Assembly (NCBI GenBank): GCA_005787665.1
Contig: SYAB01000435.1
Coordinates: forward strand, 1 to 5,363
Length of the DNA stretch: 5,363 nt
Source of the DNA: Actinomycetota bacterium
GTDB lineage: Bacteria > Actinomycetota > Actinomycetes > Mycobacteriales > Mycobacteriaceae
Reading direction: 5' to 3'
The translations under genes were made by a program, and so were the position numbers. A model generated the notes under the pieces. It was not told the DNA's origin. It worked only from the letters and a program-made list of their open reading frames with translations, and made no database searches. How positions within the stretch are numbered: the first letter of the stretch is position 1; every line of letters starts with the position of its first letter. Shown here piece after piece: positions 1 through 5,363 of the stretch.

Positions 1-25
1 AAAGTTCCCGGCGCCGTCCCGCAGC

Positions 26-43
26 GTAGAGGAGTTCTACACT
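26..43 (+). promoter_or_regulatory. Possible -10 box and small inverted repeat before the CopD-CtaG gene
   Basis: TACACT at 38-43 fits the mycobacterial -10 pattern TANNNT and ends 5 nt before the ATG at 49, so a transcript could begin at or next to the start codon and be leaderless. No good -35 is visible, and mycobacterial promoters often lack one. The box overlaps a perfect 5-bp inverted repeat, GTAGA-N5-TCTAC at 26-40, which could bind a regulator or be chance. A purine run AGAGGAG at 28-34 lies 14 nt from the ATG, rather far for a ribosome binding site. The upstream DNA is cut off by the window edge. Confidence 0.35.
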
Positions 44-48
44 CTGCG

Positions 49-1980
49 ATGGCACTCGGATTGGAGCCCATCACGTCCACACAGCCTGAATCTCCCCGGT
101 CGCGGGCCGGCCTGCTGCTGGCCGGGTTCGTGGCGGTCGCCGGTGCGGTCGCCGGTTACGCGCTGATGGCGCTGTCCCCCGCCTCGCCGACGTCGGTGGC
201 CCGGGCGGTCGGGTTCCTCACCGCTTCGGTGGCGGGCGCCGTCTGCCTCGGCGGACTGGTGCTGGTTCTCATCACCGCGCGGCCCGATGATCGCGGCGTC
301 GTCGACGCCGGGGCGTTCCGCGCCCACCTCGCCGTCGAGCGACTCTCGCCGGTCTGGTTCGCCGCCGCGGTGGTGATGGTCGTGGTGCAGGCGGCCTGGG
401 ATTCCGGGGTGCCGGCGACCAGGGTGCTGGGCAGCGGGATGTTCCCCTCGGCACTGGGCGCCTCGGAGAGTGCCCGGGGCTGGGTGGCCGTCGCGGTATG
501 CGCCGCAATCCTCGCCGTGACCGCGCGATTGGTGCTGCGCTGGGAATGGCACGTGCCCCTGCTGATTCCCGCCGTCGTGGGCGTGGTTGCCGCGCCGGTC
601 ACCGGCGATGCCGGGCAGGGACCCGATCATGACTACACCACCGGGTCGGTGATCGTGTTCGCGCTCGCGTTCGCGGTGTGGGCGGGAATCAGCATGGTGA
701 GGCTGGTCGCCCCCGTCGACGCCGCGCTGCGCCATCGGGTCACGGCTGTGACGGCGACCGCCGGGGCGGTCGCGGCCGCCTACGGCGTGCTGCTGCTCGC
801 CCTGCGGGTCGGAGCCGGAGACCTCGTGCAGACCGGCTACGGCCGGCTTGGCCTGCTGGCACTCGGGGTGCTGGTGGCCGCCGTGATCGCCGATATCGTC
901 GCGCTCCGCACGCGGCGCGCCATCCCCTCGGGCCCCGGCGCGCTGGCGGCGCTGGCAATCCTGGCGGCCCTGTCGGCGATCGCCGTCCAGACGGCACCGA
1001 AACTGCTCGCCGACAAGCCGACGGTGTGGGACGTTCTGCTCGGCTACGAACTGCCGGGTGCCCCGACACCGCTGCGGTTGGCGACCTTCTGGCGGTTCGA
1101 CACCTTCCTGGGCGTGGTGGCCCTGGTGCTGGCCGGCGGCTACCTGCTGGCCATGGTTGTCCTACGCCGCCGTGGCGACCGGTGGCCGGCCGGCCGCGCG
1201 GTGGCCTGGCTCGCCGGATGTGCCGCTTTGCTGGTGGCGACCAGTTCCGGTGTTCGCTCCTACGGGTCGGCGATGTTCAGCGTGCACATGGCCGAGCACA
1301 TGACCCTGAACATGTTCGCCCCGGTACTGCTTGTCCTCGGCGCCCCCGTGACCCTGGCCCTGCGGGTTCTGCCCAGCGCGGGCCCCGGGCAGCCGCCAGG
1401 TCCGCGGGAGTGGATCACTCGCATGGTGCACTCCCCGATCACAGCGTTCCTCTCCCACCCGGTGACGGCCTTCGTGCTGTTTGTCGGATCGCTGTATGCC
1501 GTGTACTTCACCCCGGCCTTCGACACCCTGGTGCGCTACCACTGGGGCCATGAGTTCATGGCGGTGCACTTCCTGATCACCGGCTACCTGTTCTACTGGG
1601 GCATCATCGGCGTCGATCCCGGACCGCGACGGCTCCCCTTCATCGGTCGGCTCGCCCTGCTGTTCGCCATCATGCCGTTCCACGCCTTCTTCGGCATCGC
1701 GATGATGACCATGACGTCCACCGTCGGAGAGAACTTCTACCGCGGGCTCGCCCTACCGTGGGTGCCGAGCATCAACGACGACCAGCATCTCGGCGGTGCA
1801 ATCGCCTGGGGCGCAAGCGAAGTCCCGTTGATCATGGTCGTCGTCGCACTGGTCACCCAGTGGGCCCGCCAGGACCGCCGCCTCGCGGTCCGCTCGGATC
1901 GCCACGCGGATTCGAGCTACGCCGATGACGAGATGGAGGCCTACAACAACATGCTGCGGGAGTTGGCCAAGAAGCGCTGA
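49..1980 (+). CDS. CopD-CtaG fusion: copper transport / cytochrome c oxidase assembly membrane protein (Rv0102-like)
   Basis: This 643-aa polytopic inner-membrane protein has many hydrophobic segments, roughly fifteen. Residues about 1-330 resemble the CopD/YcnJ copper-resistance family, including the signature TGYGRL at 262-267. Residues about 335-620 resemble CtaG_caa3 proteins, which help put copper into cytochrome c oxidase. Potential copper ligands in the second half are H413 and H417 (HMAEHM), nearby Met residues, H498, H501 and H507 ([10 protein letters not shown]), and H545 (MPFH). The [10 protein letters not shown] segment after the histidines is typical of the family. The charged C-terminal tail ends in LRELAKKR. 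The same two-domain design, of similar length, occurs in M. tuberculosis Rv0102, next to ctpB as here. ATG 49 is the first possible in-frame start; TTG 61 is a weaker alternative. Family assignment is firm, but the direction of copper movement is inferred. Confidence 0.9.
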   Translation: MALGLEPITSTQPESPRSRAGLLLAGFVAVAGAVAGYALMALSPASPTSVARAVGFLTASVAGAVCLGGLVLVLITARPDDRGVVDAGAFRAHLAVERLSPVWFAAAVVMVVVQAAWDSGVPATRVLGSGMFPSALGASESARGWVAVAVCAAILAVTARLVLRWEWHVPLLIPAVVGVVAAPVTGDAGQGPDHDYTTGSVIVFALAFAVWAGISMVRLVAPVDAALRHRVTAVTATAGAVAAAYGVLLLALRVGAGDLVQTGYGRLGLLALGVLVAAVIADIVALRTRRAIPSGPGALAALAILAALSAIAVQTAPKLLADKPTVWDVLLGYELPGAPTPLRLATFWRFDTFLGVVALVLAGGYLLAMVVLRRRGDRWPAGRAVAWLAGCAALLVATSSGVRSYGSAMFSVHMAEHMTLNMFAPVLLVLGAPVTLALRVLPSAGPGQPPGPREWITRMVHSPITAFLSHPVTAFVLFVGSLYAVYFTPAFDTLVRYHWGHEFMAVHFLITGYLFYWGIIGVDPGPRRLPFIGRLALLFAIMPFHAFFGIAMMTMTSTVGENFYRGLALPWVPSINDDQHLGGAIAWGASEVPLIMVVVALVTQWARQDRRLAVRSDRHADSSYADDEMEAYNNMLRELAKKR

Positions 1981-1989
1981 CCCTCAGCG
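1975..1989. terminator. Small hairpin holding both convergent stop codons
   Basis: CGCTGA-CCC-TCAGCG is a perfect 6-bp inverted repeat with a 3-nt loop. One arm contains the TGA stop of the CopD-CtaG gene (1978-1980). The other contains the TGA stop, on the other strand, of the CopZ-like gene (1984-1986). Its position exactly between two convergent genes suggests a bidirectional terminator. There is no U tract on either side and the stem is short, so it would be a weak, mycobacterial-style terminator at best. Confidence 0.35.
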
Positions 1990-2199
1990 GACCAGCGTGT
2001 ATTCGCCCTCTTCGGCGAGTGCGGCCGCGACCTCGTCGTCATCCAACTGCCGGCCCGATTCCACGAAAACCGTTGAGGCGCCGCCGGTTTCGAGTTCGAT
2101 CCTTACCGAGTCGACACCCGGCAGCCCGGTCAGGGCGCCGGTGACGTGTTTGACGCAGCTCTGGCAGCTGAGTCCGGTGACGGAGAACGTCTGGGTCAT
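1984..2199 (-). CDS. CopZ-like heavy-metal-associated (HMA) copper chaperone
   Basis: This 71-aa soluble protein is a single HMA domain. Such proteins bind one Cu(I) through a CxxC loop and pass it to the N-terminal HMA domain or membrane entry site of a P1B ATPase. The metal site is GLSCQSC, with C12 and C15, followed by the usual amphipathic helix and a strand with GLPGVDSV. The length is normal for CopZ. The ATG at 2199 overlaps the ctpB stop as ATGA (2196-2199), and GGAAGG at 2206-2211 gives a ribosome binding site 6 nt upstream, so the start is well supported and translation is probably coupled to ctpB. The acidic stretch [16 protein letters not shown] near the C-terminus belongs to the second helix. 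Specificity for copper is inferred from the partner ATPase. Confidence 0.88.
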   Translation of the reverse strand: MTQTFSVTGLSCQSCVKHVTGALTGLPGVDSVRIELETGGASTVFVESGRQLDDDEVAAALAEEGEYTLVR

Positions 2200-4457
2200 G
2201 CCCTACCTTCCGGTGCGGAGCCGACGGTGCCGAAGTTGCGCAGCCGCAGGCTGTTCGAAACGACGAAGAATGAGGAGAAAGCCATCGCCGCGCCGGCGAT
2301 CAACGGGTTGAGCAGCCCTGCCGCGGCGATCGGAATCGCCGCGATGTTGTAGCCGAATGCCCAGCCGAGGTTCACCCGGATGGTGCGCATGGTGGCCCTG
2401 GCGAGGTCGAGCGCCTGCGGGACGGAGCGCAGATCGTCGCGCACCAGGATGACGTCGGCCGCCGCGATCGCCACAGCGGTGCCGCGGCCGATCGCCAGTC
2501 CGAGGGCGGCGGAGACCAGTGCCGGCCCGGCGTTGATACCGTCGCCGACCCTCGCCCCCCCCGCGCCACGATCGCGCCGTTGCTCGATGACGTCCACCTT
2601 GCCCTCCGGCATCACCTCGGCGATGACCTCGTCGATCCCGACCTGGGCGGCGACCTCGGCGGCGGCGGTGGCGTTGTCCCCGGTGAGCAGCACCGTCCGC
2701 ATACCCCGTTCGTGCAGTGCGGCGACGGCGGCGGCCGCGGTGGGCTTGACCGCGTCGGCCACCGCCAGCGCACCGCAGACCGATCCGTCGACCGCCACCA
2801 GGACCACGGTCTGCCCCAGCGATTCCGCCTCGCGGCGGGCGGCGTCGACCGCGGGAGGGACCGGTTTGTCCCGGGTCACCCACTTGGGCCGTCCGACCTC
2901 GACCACCTGGTGGTCCACCGTCCCCGTGACGCCGCTGCCCGGCAGGGCGCGGAAGTCCGCCACCGGGGGGTGCTCGGCGCTTGCTGCCAGGATCGCGGTC
3001 GCGATGGCGTGCTCGGAGCCCGATTCGACCGCGGCGGCCACGGCCAGCAGCTCGTCGGGGGCCCATCCGTCGTCGGTGCTCACCGCGGTCACCGCGAGGT
3101 AACCGGTGGTCAGCGTCCCGGTCTTGTCGAACACCACGGTGTCGACGTTCCTGATGGCCTCCAGAGCCCGGTAGCCCTTGAGGAAGATGCCCAACTGTGC
3201 GCCACGGCCGGAGGCCACCATCATCGCCGTCGGTGTGGCCAGTCCCCGTGCGCACGGACAGGCGATCACCAGCACCGCCAGCGCCGCGGAGAAGGCCCGG
3301 TCACCGGCGGCCCCGGCCAGCAGCCACCCGGCCGCGGTGAGCCCGGCGATCCCGAAGACCGCCGGGACGAAGACCCCGGAGATCCGGTCGGCCAGGCGCT
3401 GGGCGTCGGCCTTGTGCGCCTGCGCCTCCTCGACGAGGCGCACCATGCCGGCGAAATGCGTGTCGGCTCCGACGGCGGCGGCCTCGACGACGAGGCGGCC
3501 GTCCAGAACGACGGTCCCGCCCACCACACTGTCCCCCGGTCCCACCCGGACCGGTTTCGACTCCCCCGTCATCGCGCTGGTATCGACCGCGGCGCCGCCC
3601 TCGACGACCAGACCGTCGGTGGCGATGGTCTCTCCCGGCCGGACGACGAAACGCTGCTGTTCTTTGATCTCCTCGGCGGGGATCACCATCTCGGTGCCGT
3701 CGGCGAGCAGCACGCTGACGCTCTTGGCGCTCAGGGCGGCCAGCGCCCGCAGCGCGCTGCCGGCCTTGGACTTGGCCTTGGCCTCGAAGTAGCGACCCGC
3801 CAGCACGAAGACCGTCACCCCGGCTGCCACTTCGAGATAGATGGCGTCGCTGCTCATCAGCGCCTGCCAGAGTCCGGTGGTGGGTTGTTCGCGATGCACC
3901 GCGAAAACGGTGTAGAGCGACCACAGGGTGGCGGCGGTGACCCCGACCGAGATCAGGGTCTCCATGGATGCCGTCCGGTGCCGGGCGTTGCGCAGTGCCA
4001 CCCGGTGGAAGGGCCAGGCCGCCCAGGTCACTATCGGCAGGGCCAGCGCGGTGAGCACCCACTGCCAGCCCGGGAATCGGGTGCCCGGCAGGACCGCGAA
4101 CATGACCGAGAGGTGGGCCAGCGGAACGAACAGCACCGCGGCGACCGCCAGTCGCACCAGCAGGGACCGTGCCGCCGATTCGTCGGGATCCGGCCGTTCG
4201 TCCCCACCGGTGACGCGAAGTCCGGCGTCGTAGCCGGCCCGGCGCACCACCTCGCACAGCTGGTCGAGCGTCACCGGCTCGGGTGCGTCGACGGTGGCCA
4301 CCCGGGTGGCGTAATTGACCGAGGCCCGCACACCGTCGAGTTTGTTGAGCCTGGTCTCGACGCGGTGGGCGCAGGCCGCACAGGTCATCCCCGACACGTC
4401 CAGCTCGACGCGGCGCACCGGTGGTGCCTGCGTCGCGCCCGTGACGGTCGTGGTCAT
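2196..4457 (-). CDS. ctpB: CtpB-like copper-translocating P1B-type ATPase, with altered catalytic residues
   Basis: This 753-aa Cu(I) pump closely matches recalled M. tuberculosis CtpB (752 aa). In order it has: an N-terminal HMA domain with GMTCAAC at 23-29; membrane helices; the actuator motif TGES at 297-300; the membrane metal site CPC at 400-402; the phosphorylation site DKTGTLTT with D444; SEHA with H483 (the CtpB form of SEHP, not an oddity); TGDN; the hinge near 638-645; YN at 703-704; and MAFSS at 725-729. CPC, YN and MxxSS mark P1B-1 Cu(I) specificity. P1B pumps move Cu(I) out of the cytosol, so any role in acquisition probably means loading extracytoplasmic enzymes. The start at 4457 has a strong AGGAGG; an upstream in-frame ATG at 4589 adds 44 unconvincing residues. 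Oddities: R404 replaces Leu in CPCALG, the hinge reads GDGINAGP (A643 for Asp), and 627-665 carries further unusual changes. If real, these should abolish transport. Confidence 0.93.
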   Translation of the reverse strand: MTTTVTGATQAPPVRRVELDVSGMTCAACAHRVETRLNKLDGVRASVNYATRVATVDAPEPVTLDQLCEVVRRAGYDAGLRVTGGDERPDPDESAARSLLVRLAVAAVLFVPLAHLSVMFAVLPGTRFPGWQWVLTALALPIVTWAAWPFHRVALRNARHRTASMETLISVGVTAATLWSLYTVFAVHREQPTTGLWQALMSSDAIYLEVAAGVTVFVLAGRYFEAKAKSKAGSALRALAALSAKSVSVLLADGTEMVIPAEEIKEQQRFVVRPGETIATDGLVVEGGAAVDTSAMTGESKPVRVGPGDSVVGGTVVLDGRLVVEAAAVGADTHFAGMVRLVEEAQAHKADAQRLADRISGVFVPAVFGIAGLTAAGWLLAGAAGDRAFSAALAVLVIACPCARGLATPTAMMVASGRGAQLGIFLKGYRALEAIRNVDTVVFDKTGTLTTGYLAVTAVSTDDGWAPDELLAVAAAVESGSEHAIATAILAASAEHPPVADFRALPGSGVTGTVDHQVVEVGRPKWVTRDKPVPPAVDAARREAESLGQTVVLVAVDGSVCGALAVADAVKPTAAAAVAALHERGMRTVLLTGDNATAAAEVAAQVGIDEVIAEVMPEGKVDVIEQRRDRGAGGARVGDGINAGPALVSAALGLAIGRGTAVAIAAADVILVRDDLRSVPQALDLARATMRTIRVNLGWAFGYNIAAIPIAAAGLLNPLIAGAAMAFSSFFVVSNSLRLRNFGTVGSAPEGRA

Positions 4458-4460
4458 CGT

Positions 4461-4466
4461 CCTCCT
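4461..4466 (-). promoter_or_regulatory. Ribosome binding site that fixes the ctpB start
   Basis: Read on the minus strand, GAGGAGG precedes ACG and then the ATG at 4457. This is the only strong Shine-Dalgarno sequence near the N-terminus and argues for 4457 over the upstream ATG at 4589. The recalled CtpB of M. tuberculosis also has only a short tail before its HMA domain, which fits this start. Confidence 0.75.
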
Positions 4467-4473
4467 CAGTGCC

Positions 4474-4488
4474 CGGGTAGCGCACCCG
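4474..4488. repeat. Inverted repeat in the ctpB leader
   Basis: CGGGT-AGCGC-ACCCG is a perfect 5-bp inverted repeat with a 5-nt centre. It would lie just inside the 5' end of a transcript starting from the candidate ctpB promoter at 4502-4527, about 17 nt before the start codon. It could be an operator or an RNA hairpin. Its polarity (GGGT...ACCC) is opposite to the ACCC...GGGT arrangement I associate with mycobacterial copper repressors, so no regulator is assigned. Confidence 0.25.
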
Positions 4489-4501
4489 CGTCCGTCGATC
4501 A

Positions 4502-4527
4502 GTCGGATGATGGCGATCCGAAGTTCC
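4502..4527 (-). promoter_or_regulatory. Candidate ECF-type promoter for ctpB and the CopZ-like gene
   Basis: On the minus strand GGAAC (4523-4527) is followed after exactly 17 nt by CGAC (4502-4505), then TGATC. A GGAAC -35 with a CG-starting -10 about 16-17 nt away is the classic layout for ECF sigma factors. A start about 6-9 nt further on gives a leader of roughly 35-40 nt with the ribosome binding site near its end. The same motif with the same spacing precedes the PepSY gene on the other side of sigC. An alternative housekeeping -10, TAATTT at 4543-4548 on the minus strand, also exists. Confidence 0.45.
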
Positions 4528-4593
4528 GGGGCTCCAGAGGTCAAATTACCCCGCGATCCCGCGCCCGCGGCCCCATCGGGTCCCGTCATCCCC

Positions 4594-4599
4594 TAATGT
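4594..4599 (+). promoter_or_regulatory. sigC: Candidate -10 box giving a leaderless sigC transcript
   Basis: TAATGT matches TANNNT and is followed by exactly 7 nt and then the GTG at 4607. That spacing would place the transcription start on the first base of the start codon, the usual form of leaderless mycobacterial genes. No Shine-Dalgarno sequence precedes either possible GTG start (4598 or 4607), which agrees with a leaderless message. No clear -35 is seen. Confidence 0.4.
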
Positions 4600-4606
4600 G
4601 CTGCAG

Positions 4607-5152
4607 GTGAGCGACCACGACCCGTTGACCGGACTGGCCCTGGCGGCCGGGCGCGGAGACCGTCGGGCACTCGATGAGTTCATCCGGGCGACCGAACGGG
4701 ACGTCTGGCGCACGGTGGCCTTCCTCGCCGACCCCGGCAGCGCCGACGACCTGACCCAGGAGACCTACCTGCGGGCGATCGGCGCGCTGCCCCGCTTCGC
4801 GGGCCGTTCCACGGCGCGGACCTGGCTGCTCTCCATCGCCCGCCGCGTCGTCGTCGACCAGATCCGCCGCAATCAGGCCCGGCCCCGGACGACCTCCCAG
4901 GTGGACCTGGAGACGGTGCTCGGCGCATCGACCGGCGGCGGGCGGTTCGAAGACGTCATCGAGATCAGGATGCTGCTGGACGGGCTGGACTCCGACCGCC
5001 GCGACGCGCTGGTCCTGACCCAGGTGCTGGGCCTGTCCTATGCCGAGGCCGCCGACGTCTGCGGCTGTCCGCTGGGCACCATCCGGTCCCGGGTGGCCCG
5101 GGCGCGCGACGATCTGATCGCGGCCGCGCGTCGCGACGAAGCCGCCGGCTGA
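4607..5152 (+). CDS. sigC: SigC, ECF-family RNA polymerase sigma factor
   Basis: This 181-aa cytoplasmic sigma factor directs RNA polymerase to a special promoter set. Region 2 spans about 21-90 and includes SADDLTQETYLRAIGALPRF and the WLLSIARRVV helix. A variable linker covers about 90-117. Region 4 spans about 120-172 with GLSYAEAADVCGCPLGTIRS, the -35-binding helix-turn-helix. This region and LTQETxLRAIGAxPRF are nearly identical to recalled M. tuberculosis SigC (185 aa), so the assignment is strong. In M. tuberculosis SigC is linked to copper acquisition and induces ctpB; here ctpB is divergent to it. GTG 4607 is chosen because of the -10 box 7 nt upstream; GTG 4598 would add three residues and overlap that box. 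No anti-sigma gene is visible beside it, and no GGAAC-N17-CGAC motif precedes it, so autoregulation is not suggested. Confidence 0.92.
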   Translation: MSDHDPLTGLALAAGRGDRRALDEFIRATERDVWRTVAFLADPGSADDLTQETYLRAIGALPRFAGRSTARTWLLSIARRVVVDQIRRNQARPRTTSQVDLETVLGASTGGGRFEDVIEIRMLLDGLDSDRRDALVLTQVLGLSYAEAADVCGCPLGTIRSRVARARDDLIAAARRDEAAG

Positions 5153-5169
5153 TCATCTGAATCCTGGCG

Positions 5170-5195
5170 GGAACTCCGAGGCGGGTCGGGCCGAC
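5170..5195 (+). promoter_or_regulatory. Candidate ECF-type promoter for the PepSY gene
   Basis: GGAAC (5170-5174), 17 nt, then CGAC (5192-5195) followed by CAATC. The paired boxes and spacing match the ctpB candidate: GGAACT-Y-CG at the -35 side and CGAC-Y-R-ATC at the -10 side. The expected start falls at about 5202-5205, on or beside the GTG at 5204, so this transcript too may be leaderless. Recognition by SigC is an inference from position and motif class. Confidence 0.45.
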
Positions 5196-5196
5196 C
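5184..5196. repeat. 13-bp palindrome between sigC and the PepSY gene
   Basis: GGTCGG-G-CCGACC is a perfect 6-bp inverted repeat around a single G. It overlaps the candidate -10 box, so it could be an operator. As RNA it could form a 5-bp stem with a GGC loop, without a U tract, as a weak end for sigC transcripts. In GC-rich DNA a repeat of this size can also be chance. Confidence 0.3.
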
Positions 5197-5203
5197 AATC
5201 ATC

Positions 5204-5363
5204 GTGGTGACTGTCGAGCGCGAGCAGCGCAGGGGCGAATCAGCGATCCTGCGGCGGATCTGGCGGCTGCACTTCTGGGTGGCACTTTTCGCCGCGCCCG
5301 CGTTGGTGCTGCTGGCGTGCACCGGCCTGATCATCCTCTACACCCAGCCGCTGGACTTGTGGC
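5204..5363 (+). CDS. PepSY-associated transmembrane protein, N-terminal part (runs off the window)
   Basis: The visible 53 codons have no stop and continue past the window edge. They read as a short basic cytoplasmic start (about 22 residues, with EREQRRGESAILRRI), then WRLHFWVALFAAPALVLLAC and TGLIILYTQPLDLW, which form the first membrane helix at about 23-47. The WRLHFW start and the TG-x-L ending of the helix are typical of PepSY-associated transmembrane (PepSY_TM) proteins, often found near metal uptake or metal reduction genes. The full protein usually has several helices with periplasmic PepSY domains, which cannot be checked here. The start may be GTG 5204 or GTG 5207; no Shine-Dalgarno sequence is seen. 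It lies 51 bp after sigC on the same strand, so it may be co-transcribed, driven by the candidate ECF promoter at 5170-5195, or both. Its role in copper is inferred only from its neighbours. Confidence 0.75.
   Translation, partial: MVTVEREQRRGESAILRRIWRLHFWVALFAAPALVLLACTGLIILYTQPLDLW

Noticed and set aside
26..40. BlaI/CopY-type operator upstream of the CopD-CtaG gene
   Set aside because: Those operators have CTAC-type left and GTAG-type right arms; here the order is reversed (GTAGA...TCTAC).
37..735. Minus-strand open frame opposite the CopD-CtaG N-terminus
   Set aside because: It is low-complexity His/Arg/Gly-rich sequence without any recognisable domain or a supporting start.
678..1553. 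Open frame (291 aa) inside the CopD-CtaG gene in another plus-strand frame
   Set aside because: The Arg/Gly/Pro-rich composition with no motifs is a frame shadow of the clearly real membrane protein.
2555..2562. Frameshift at the 8-base C run in ctpB
   Set aside because: The frame before and after the run matches CtpB with no length change (KVDVIEQ through GDGIN aligns without a gap), so substitutions explain it better than an insertion or deletion.
3009..3011. SEHA in place of SEHP in CtpB as a further damaging change
   Set aside because: Recalled M. tuberculosis CtpB also has SEHA, so this is a normal feature of the subfamily.
4458..4589. Extension of ctpB to the upstream in-frame ATG at 4589
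   Set aside because: The added 44 residues are Arg/Gly-rich and unlike a CtpB N-terminus, would cover the divergent control region, and lack the strong ribosome binding site found at 4457.
4458..4606. CsoR or RicR operator between ctpB and sigC
   Set aside because: No paired ACCC...GGGT arrangement with suitable spacing was found; single C- or G-runs are expected in this composition.
2580..4610. Long open frame (676 aa) on the plus strand opposite ctpB
   Set aside because: It is His/Gly/Arg/Asp-rich with no domain and mirrors the ctpB codons; GC-rich genes commonly give such antisense frames.
1..5363. RNA genes, CRISPR arrays, insertion sequences or attachment sites
   Set aside because: No cloverleaf-like, repeat-spacer or transposase signals were seen on either strand, and coding sequence fills nearly the whole window.

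Overview
The window comes from a high-GC actinobacterium, almost certainly a Mycobacterium/Mycolicibacterium species. Four proteins read as close relatives of M. tuberculosis proteins that I know from memory: the CopD-CtaG fusion Rv0102, the copper P-type ATPase CtpB (Rv0103c), and the ECF sigma factor SigC (Rv2069), plus a small CopZ-like chaperone. No alignment or search was run; family calls rest on motifs, length and recalled sequences.

Layout: 1-48 is a short leader with a possible -10 box and a small inverted repeat. 49-1980 (+) encodes a 643-aa membrane protein, CopD-like at the N-terminus and CtaG-like at the C-terminus. It ends 3 bp from the convergent CopZ-like gene (1984-2199, -), and both stop codons lie in one small hairpin. 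That gene overlaps the end of ctpB (2196-4457, -) by 4 bp, so the two form an operon. About 149 bp of divergent control DNA (4458-4606) follows, then sigC (4607-5152, +). After a 51-bp gap comes the start of a PepSY-associated membrane protein (5204 to the window edge, +). No RNA genes, mobile elements, CRISPR arrays or long repeats are visible.

How the parts may work together: all the structural genes fit copper handling. CtpB is a P1B-1 Cu(I) pump, the small protein is a cytosolic Cu(I) carrier, and the CopD-CtaG fusion is expected to move copper across the membrane and supply it to cytochrome c oxidase. SigC has been linked in M. tuberculosis to copper acquisition under scarcity, with ctpB among the genes it induces. 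In M. tuberculosis sigC and ctpB are far apart; here they are divergent neighbours. The most interesting non-coding signal is a matched pair of ECF-type promoter candidates, GGAAC-N17-CGAC followed by YRATC, upstream of ctpB and of the PepSY gene, the two transcription units flanking sigC.

A caution concerns ctpB. Its frame is intact, but several near-invariant residues are changed, including the second Asp of GDGxND. All the changes are explained by A:T to C:G transversions, most of them within about 120 bp. This is either a sequence-quality artefact or a real inactivation of the pump.
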